From assembly GCA_020431135.1 (NCBI GenBank), contig JAGQIT010000146.1, positions 1 to 8,850 of the forward strand: a stretch of DNA of 8,850 bases, given 5' to 3'. The notes under the pieces were generated by a model. That model worked only from the letters and a program-made list of their open reading frames with translations. It did not search any database and was not told the DNA's origin. Below are positions 4,763 to 8,850 of this stretch, piece after piece. The stretch comes from Myxococcales bacterium (GTDB lineage Bacteria > Myxococcota_A > Polyangia > Nannocystales > Nannocystaceae). Positions within the stretch are counted from its first letter, which is position 1. Each line of letters begins with the position of its first letter. The position numbers were made by a program, and so were the translations under genes.

Positions 4763-7036
4763 ATGAGCCAGGCCCCCTCCCTGCCGCGGTTTTCGCTCGC
4801 GCTCGTCGCGCTCGTGCACGCCGGGGTCTTCGGCTGGGCCGGGTACGCGCTGCCCTGGGGCGGGCCGACGCTCTTCGCCGCCGCCTGCGCCGCCCTCGGA
4901 TCGCTCTACCTTCTGCTCGTCGCCCTCGCCCTCGTCGGCAGCCGCTACCGCGCGCACGTCTGGCGGCTGACGGCGGTGCTCAGCCTCGCCTTCCTCGCCT
5001 ACAACACTTGGATGGTCTTCGACGCCGCGACCTACATCGCGGTGCTCTACGGCGGCCTCGGGCGCGGGGTCGCGGCCGGGCTCGGCGCCGCCTGGGCGGT
5101 GCTCGTGCTCTTCACGCTGCCGACGTCGGTCTGGGGGATCGTCGCCACCGGGGGGATCCGCCGGCCGCGGATCACCGCGGCGGGCGCGGGGGCGGCCGCC
5201 CTCCTCGTGACGATCAGCCTGTGGCGGAGCGCGAGCGCGGCCGAGGGGACGCCGCTGCCGACGATCGCCGCTTCCCCCGAGGCGCTCCTCCCCGAGCTCG
5301 AGGCGATCGCCGCCTCGCTGCCGCCGCTCGGCGACCGCGTGACGCCGTCGTTGCTGACGCGCGAGCCGGTGCGCTGCGAGCAGGCCCCAGAGGTCGCCGG
5401 GGCGACCGCCGTCATCTCCTTCCTGCGGACGACCGCGCCGCCCGACCCCGAGCCCTTCCGGCCGACGACGGTCTGCGTCCAGGCCGAGCCCGACGCCCTC
5501 CTCGCGGCGATCCGCGGGACGCTGAAGGAGGCGGCCGCGCGCGGGCCGATGAAGATCGACGTCCTCACCCAGGTCGCGCCGCTGACCAGCGCGATCGCGG
5601 CCCCGGATATCTTCCAGATCCGCCCGGGGATCGACGGCCTTTGCCGGCTCGGCCGCTGCCTGATGCCCTGGCAGCTCGTCGCCCTCGATCAGTTCACGAC
5701 CAACCGGCCGCTCGACTTCATCGACGACCTCCGCTTCGGCGTCGACAGCCGCGGGCTGATGGCGATCTTCTCGGGCGGCGAGCCCCCCGAGGAGCGCCCG
5801 GCCCTCGACGGCCTCACGCGGATCACGACCTGGAGCCTGATGCTCGACGCCAACGGGACGCCGCGGTCGATCCCGCGGCTGCGCGACCAGGAGCTGCCGC
5901 TGACCGAGCGGACGTTGAGCCGGGCCCTGATTCTCGCCGAGCGCCACATCCTCCACGCCCAGGCGCCAGACGGCCGCTTCCGCTACCTCCTCGATCCCTA
6001 CTCCGGCGCGGTGTCGTGGCGCGGCTTCGCGGTGCCGCGGCAGGCCGGCACGACCCTGGCGCTCTGCGAGGTCGGCACGCCGCGCGAGGAGGTCCGCCAG
6101 GCCGTGCGCAAGTCGCTGGCGATGCTGACGAGCATAGAGGAGCAGGTCGGCGACCTCGGGGCGATCGCCCCGCGCCGCGGCAACAAGCCGCCGCCCGCCA
6201 CCGGCCTCGGCAACACCGCGCTGTCGATGATCGCCCTCCTGAGCTGCCGCGATCGCGTCGGCCCCGAGTTCGACGCGGCGATCGGCCGCCTCGGCCGCTT
6301 CCTGCTGACGATGATGCGCGAGGACGGCGGCTTCTACCCGGCCTACCACCTCAAGGAGGACCACGTCATCGAGGGCCCCGACCCGCTCTACGCCGGCGGC
6401 CAGGCGGTCTTCGCCCTCTCGCTCCTCGAGGCGGCGGCCGCCGCCGATCCCGAGGCCCCGTTCCCGCCCGCCGAGGAGCTCCGCGAGGCGGTCGAGCGGG
6501 CGATGGAGTACACCGCCCGTCACTACTGGGGGCACGGCCTCTACGACTTCTTCTTCCTCGAGGAGAACTGGCACTGCCTGGCCGCGCGGGCGTCCCTCGG
6601 CCACCACCGCAACGCCAACTACGAGCGCTTCTGCCTCGACTACGTGACCTACAAGTCGCGGCTTATCTTCGACGAGGCGAGCGAGGTCAGCCCCGATCTC
6701 GTCGGCGCCTACGGCTTCGGCAACGTGATCCCGCCGCACAACACCCCGACCGGCGGCTTCGGCGAGACCCTCGCCGCGGCGATGGCGATCCGCGCGGCCG
6801 ACGGCGATGACCTCACGGACGACCGGGCGCTGATGGCCAGGGTTCTCACCTTCCTCGTCCGCCAGCAGTGGCGCCCGGAGCTGTGCTTCGCCTGCGACCC
6901 CGAGCAGGTGATCGCCGGCGGCTGGTCGGAGTCGCTGGCGTCGCCGGTGATCCGCATCGACTACACGCAGCACTGCATGGCCGCGCTCGGCCACGGCGGC
7001 CGCCTCCTCGACCTCCCGCTCGGAGCGCCGCGATGA
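4763..7036 (+). CDS. five-helix membrane protein with extracytoplasmic alpha/alpha-toroid enzyme-like domain
   Basis: A 757-residue protein without a name I recognise. Five membrane helices lie at about 10-30, 35-59, 67-88, 102-127 and 137-155. Arg-rich loops (SRYRAHVWR, GGIRRPR) are placed so that the long C-terminal part faces outside. Residues about 165-345 form a soluble domain whose segment 262-311 (KIDVLTQV, IRPGIDGL, MPWQLVALDQF) faintly recalls AMMECR1. Residues about 380-757 are repeated helix pairs with Gly-rich turns (RHILHAQAPDGRFRYLLDP, EDGGFYPAYHL, DPLYAGGQAVFALSLLE, GGW-ES, RIDYTQHCMAALG), the look of an alpha/alpha toroid as in terpenoid-cyclase-like or six-hairpin enzymes. 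Glu598/Glu600/Glu601, His604, Asp733 and Cys708/Cys711 are candidate functional residues. The start at 4763 is chosen over GTG 4745; no Shine-Dalgarno is present. Its TGA overlaps the next ATG. Confidence 0.8.
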   Translation: MSQAPSLPRFSLALVALVHAGVFGWAGYALPWGGPTLFAAACAALGSLYLLLVALALVGSRYRAHVWRLTAVLSLAFLAYNTWMVFDAATYIAVLYGGLGRGVAAGLGAAWAVLVLFTLPTSVWGIVATGGIRRPRITAAGAGAAALLVTISLWRSASAAEGTPLPTIAASPEALLPELEAIAASLPPLGDRVTPSLLTREPVRCEQAPEVAGATAVISFLRTTAPPDPEPFRPTTVCVQAEPDALLAAIRGTLKEAAARGPMKIDVLTQVAPLTSAIAAPDIFQIRPGIDGLCRLGRCLMPWQLVALDQFTTNRPLDFIDDLRFGVDSRGLMAIFSGGEPPEERPALDGLTRITTWSLMLDANGTPRSIPRLRDQELPLTERTLSRALILAERHILHAQAPDGRFRYLLDPYSGAVSWRGFAVPRQAGTTLALCEVGTPREEVRQAVRKSLAMLTSIEEQVGDLGAIAPRRGNKPPPATGLGNTALSMIALLSCRDRVGPEFDAAIGRLGRFLLTMMREDGGFYPAYHLKEDHVIEGPDPLYAGGQAVFALSLLEAAAAADPEAPFPPAEELREAVERAMEYTARHYWGHGLYDFFFLEENWHCLAARASLGHHRNANYERFCLDYVTYKSRLIFDEASEVSPDLVGAYGFGNVIPPHNTPTGGFGETLAAAMAIRAADGDDLTDDRALMARVLTFLVRQQWRPELCFACDPEQVIAGGWSESLASPVIRIDYTQHCMAALGHGGRLLDLPLGAPR

Positions 7037-7479
7037 GCCGACGGGGCAGCGCCGCCTACGCCTACGCGGCCTCGGCCCTGCTCCTCGCCGTCGTCGCCTA
7101 CCCCCTGACCCAAGGGCCACGCTACGACTCTTTCCCGTGGTCGAGCTACCCGATGTTCGCCCGCGACCGCGCCCGCGTAGCGAACGTCGCCCACGTCGTC
7201 GCCCTCAGCGACGACGGCCGCCACCGCCCGGTGCCGCCGCCGCTCGTCGCCAACGACGAGGTCCTCCAGGCGGCGGCGACGATCCGCGCGGCGATCCGCG
7301 GCGGCCGGGCGCCGGCGCTGTGCCGCCAGGTCGCCGAGCGCGTCGCCGCGGTCCCGGCCTGGGATGACTTCACCTGGCTAGAGGTCGCCACCGACCGCTA
7401 CGACGTCATCGAGTACTTCGCCGGCGCCGTCGTGCCGATCGAGCGCGACCTCCACGCCCGCTGCAGGATCCGCCGATGA
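7033..7479 (+). CDS. small single-pass membrane protein with DSFPWSSYPMF motif, HTTM-associated
   Basis: A 148-residue protein with one N-terminal helix (about 8-27, AYAASALLLAVVAYPLTQG), uncleaved or a signal anchor, followed by PRYDSFPWSSYPMFARDR (29-46). Similar 'SF-P-SSYPMF' motifs appear in small proteins encoded next to HTTM-domain genes, as here; this is from memory of the family. The rest (50-148) is a small mixed alpha/beta domain ending in a basic tail, with Cys97 and Cys144 as a possible disulfide. ATGA overlaps at both ends (7033-7036 and 7476-7479) couple its translation to both neighbours, implying near-stoichiometric production. It may be a partner or substrate-presenting subunit of the HTTM protein. 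Function unknown. Confidence 0.8.
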   Translation: MSRRGSAAYAYAASALLLAVVAYPLTQGPRYDSFPWSSYPMFARDRARVANVAHVVALSDDGRHRPVPPPLVANDEVLQAAATIRAAIRGGRAPALCRQVAERVAAVPAWDDFTWLEVATDRYDVIEYFAGAVVPIERDLHARCRIRR

Positions 7480-8850
7480 GCCTCGCCGCGCGCCTCGATC
7501 GCTTCTGGCGGCCGGAGACCCCGGCGACGCGCCTCGCCGCCCTGCGGATCCTCCTCGGCGCCTTCGCCCTCGTCTACCTCGCCGTCCGCCTGCCGCACCT
7601 CGCCAGCGCCGGCAGCTTCGACCCCGCAGGCTTCAAGCCGATCGGCGTCACGGCGCTCCTCGGCGGGCCCCTCGCGGCGCCGCTCCCGGGGATCCTCGCC
7701 GTCGCCGCCCTCGCCCTGGCGGTCGCCTTCGTCGTCGGCTGGCGCTTCGCGATCACCGGGCCGCTCTTCGCCGCCGCGCTCCTGTGGGTGACGACCTACC
7801 GCAACTCGTGGGGGATGGTCTTCCACACCGAGAACCTGATGGTGATGCACGTCCTCGTCGTCGGCCTCGGGGCGAGCGCCGACGCCTGGTCGCTCGACGC
7901 CCGGCGACGCCGCGCCGCCGGGGCGCCGTGCTACGCTCGAGGCTTCCCGCCGATGCCGACCCGCCCCGAGTTCGCGCCGATGGTGCGCTGGTTCGGACCA
8001 GCGCAGCTCCTCCGCACCGCCGGCAGCGTCGTGATCTCGAAGGTGTTCGGCGCGGTCTTCGATCGCCGCCGCCTCGACGCGCGCCTGAGCAGCGGCGAGC
8101 CGCTGATCCACGACCTCACGCGCGACGAGAGCGGGCGCCCGCGCGAGCGCCTGGTGCTCGACTACGTCGCCGACACGGGCGACGGCTGGAACTCGACCTA
8201 CGCGGTCGCCTACTGGTCCGCGCGCCCCGAGCTGACGGTGCGCGCCCCGGACGGCGGGGCCGAGGTGACGACGCGCCGCGGCGACGTGCTGATCTTCGGC
8301 GGCGACCTGGTCTACCCGGCGCCGAACCGCGGCGCCTACCAGCAGCGCCTCGTCACGCCCTTCACCAGCGCGCTCGGCGAGCCGCACGGCGAGCGGCCGC
8401 AGGTCTTCGCCATCCCCGGCAACCACGACTGGTACGACAACCTCGCCCACTTCACGCGCCTGTTCGTCGACGCGGATGAGGTCGCCGGGCGCGCGGCGCC
8501 GCAGCGCCGCAGCTACTTCGCGCTCGAGCTGCCCCGCGGCTGGTGGCTGCTCGGCGTCGACATCCAGCTCTCGTCCGACATCGACCGCGATCAGGTCGCG
8601 TACTTCCGCGAGGTCGCCGCCCGCGTCCGCGCGCGCGCGACGAGCCGCGATGAGCCGGCCAACGTCATCCTGTGCACGGCCGAGCCCTACTGGATCTACG
8701 AGCACGAGGCCGATCTCGACAACCCCAAGGCGCGCGCGCTCCAGCGGGCGGTCCTCGAGAACAACCTGAATTTCCTCGAGCGCCACGTGTTCAAGGATCA
8801 CCCGATCCGCGTCTACCTCGCCGGCGACCTCCATCACTACCGCCGCCACG
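7476..8850 (+). CDS. HTTM-domain N-terminus fused in frame to calcineurin-like metallophosphoesterase (3' end beyond window)
   Basis: The frame is open for 458 residues without a stop. Residues 1-145 are the N-terminal part of an HTTM (vitamin-K gamma-carboxylase-like) domain: helix at 18-40, hydrophobic segments at 68-88 and 92-107, then YRNSWGMVFHTENLMVMHVL and ADAWSLDARRR. The downstream HTTM portion, with the conserved 'YF-AG--K----W' segment that holds the catalytic lysine of the human carboxylase, is absent. Instead residues 152-458 are a metallophosphoesterase: ARGFPPMPTRPEF, DYVADTGDGWN (metal motif 1, 229-239), GGDLVY (275-280), GNHDWYDN (315-322), ILCTAEPYWIY (398-408) and GDLHHY (450-455). 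All main metal-binding motifs are present, so this half should be active on a phosphoester. ATG at 7476 overlaps the upstream stop. An internal ATG at 7953, behind a TGCTACGCT box, may start the phosphoesterase independently. Confidence 0.85.
   Translation, partial: MSLAARLDRFWRPETPATRLAALRILLGAFALVYLAVRLPHLASAGSFDPAGFKPIGVTALLGGPLAAPLPGILAVAALALAVAFVVGWRFAITGPLFAAALLWVTTYRNSWGMVFHTENLMVMHVLVVGLGASADAWSLDARRRRAAGAPCYARGFPPMPTRPEFAPMVRWFGPAQLLRTAGSVVISKVFGAVFDRRRLDARLSSGEPLIHDLTRDESGRPRERLVLDYVADTGDGWNSTYAVAYWSARPELTVRAPDGGAEVTTRRGDVLIFGGDLVYPAPNRGAYQQRLVTPFTSALGEPHGERPQVFAIPGNHDWYDNLAHFTRLFVDADEVAGRAAPQRRSYFALELPRGWWLLGVDIQLSSDIDRDQVAYFREVAARVRARATSRDEPANVILCTAEPYWIYEHEADLDNPKARALQRAVLENNLNFLERHVFKDHPIRVYLAGDLHHYRRH
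7929..7937 (+). promoter_or_regulatory. possible internal extended -10 box before the phosphoesterase half
   Basis: TGCTACGCT fits the TGn-TAnnnT pattern and stands exactly at the domain boundary, 15 nt before in-frame ATG 7953. If used, it would give a near-leaderless mRNA for a stand-alone phosphoesterase beginning MPTRPEF. No -35 box is obvious. Confidence 0.35.

Noticed and set aside
4724..7120. 798-residue open frame on the minus strand opposite the toroid gene
   Set aside because: Arg/Glu/Gly/Ala-dominated composition without domain logic; it is the shadow of a GC-rich coding strand. The plus-strand product has membrane helices and conserved-looking motifs.
7398..8849. 483-residue open frame on the minus strand opposite the HTTM-phosphoesterase
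   Set aside because: Same shadow effect; the plus strand shows exact metallophosphoesterase motifs and an ATGA-coupled start.
1..8850. tRNA, rRNA, CRISPR array, insertion sequence or phage genes
   Set aside because: No cloverleaf, spaced direct-repeat array, transposase motif or terminal inverted repeats were seen. The few GCGATCGC words are explained by composition.

Overview
The window is very GC-rich, with coding bias strong enough to leave long open shadow frames on the opposite strand. Gene content points to a myxobacterium-like (Myxococcota) genome, probably near the Nannocystis/Enhygromyxa/Plesiocystis group. The clues are a secreted lipoprotein with two 'Myxococcus cysteine-rich' CGDG...CDDG repeats behind a Thr/Ser linker, several degenerate-lipobox lipoproteins, a sigma-70 family regulator, and a metallophosphoesterase resembling one I associate with myxobacteria. 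This is inferred from protein character; no database was searched.

Layout. (1) 1-807, minus: 5' part of a sigma-70 family sigma factor, cut by the window edge, with a good Shine-Dalgarno and a perfect TTGACA -35 box. (2) 808-1242: a 435-nt region of lower GC with no convincing gene. It carries TGTACA-centred palindromes and five CTGTTC/GAACAG motifs, probably the sigma gene's control region. (3) 1243-1731, minus: a small unnamed protein, possibly STAS/SpoIIAA-like, with an extended -10 box directly before its GTG start. (4) 1801-2502, plus: acidic lipoprotein with two PepSY-like repeats. (5) 2727-3467, plus: exported Spy/CpxP-like protein with a Lys/Gly-rich tail. It is preceded by a GTAAAC-N5-GTAAAC direct repeat of the kind bound by OmpR/CpxR-type response regulators. 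(6) 3509-3542: strong hairpin between convergent genes. (7) 3564-4703, minus: surface lipoprotein with cysteine-rich repeats, a fibrinogen-like segment and a probable C-type-lectin-like domain. (8) 4763-8850, plus: three genes coupled by ATGA overlaps. They encode a five-helix membrane protein with a large extracytoplasmic alpha/alpha-toroid domain, a small single-pass protein with a YPMF motif, and an N-terminal HTTM domain (vitamin-K gamma-carboxylase-like) running in frame into a calcineurin-like metallophosphoesterase that leaves the window.

How the parts fit. Genes 4 and 5 look like independent envelope-stress or periplasmic-binding proteins. The 4763-8850 operon is the most unusual part: a membrane/extracytoplasmic enzyme-like protein, a small anchored protein and an HTTM protein appear to be made together. 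The HTTM portion stops before the region that carries the catalytic lysine in full-length family members and is fused to a phosphoesterase. This is a real fusion, a deletion product or an assembly join. Several starts lack a Shine-Dalgarno and have -10-like boxes 6-15 nt upstream, suggesting leaderless or near-leaderless mRNAs.
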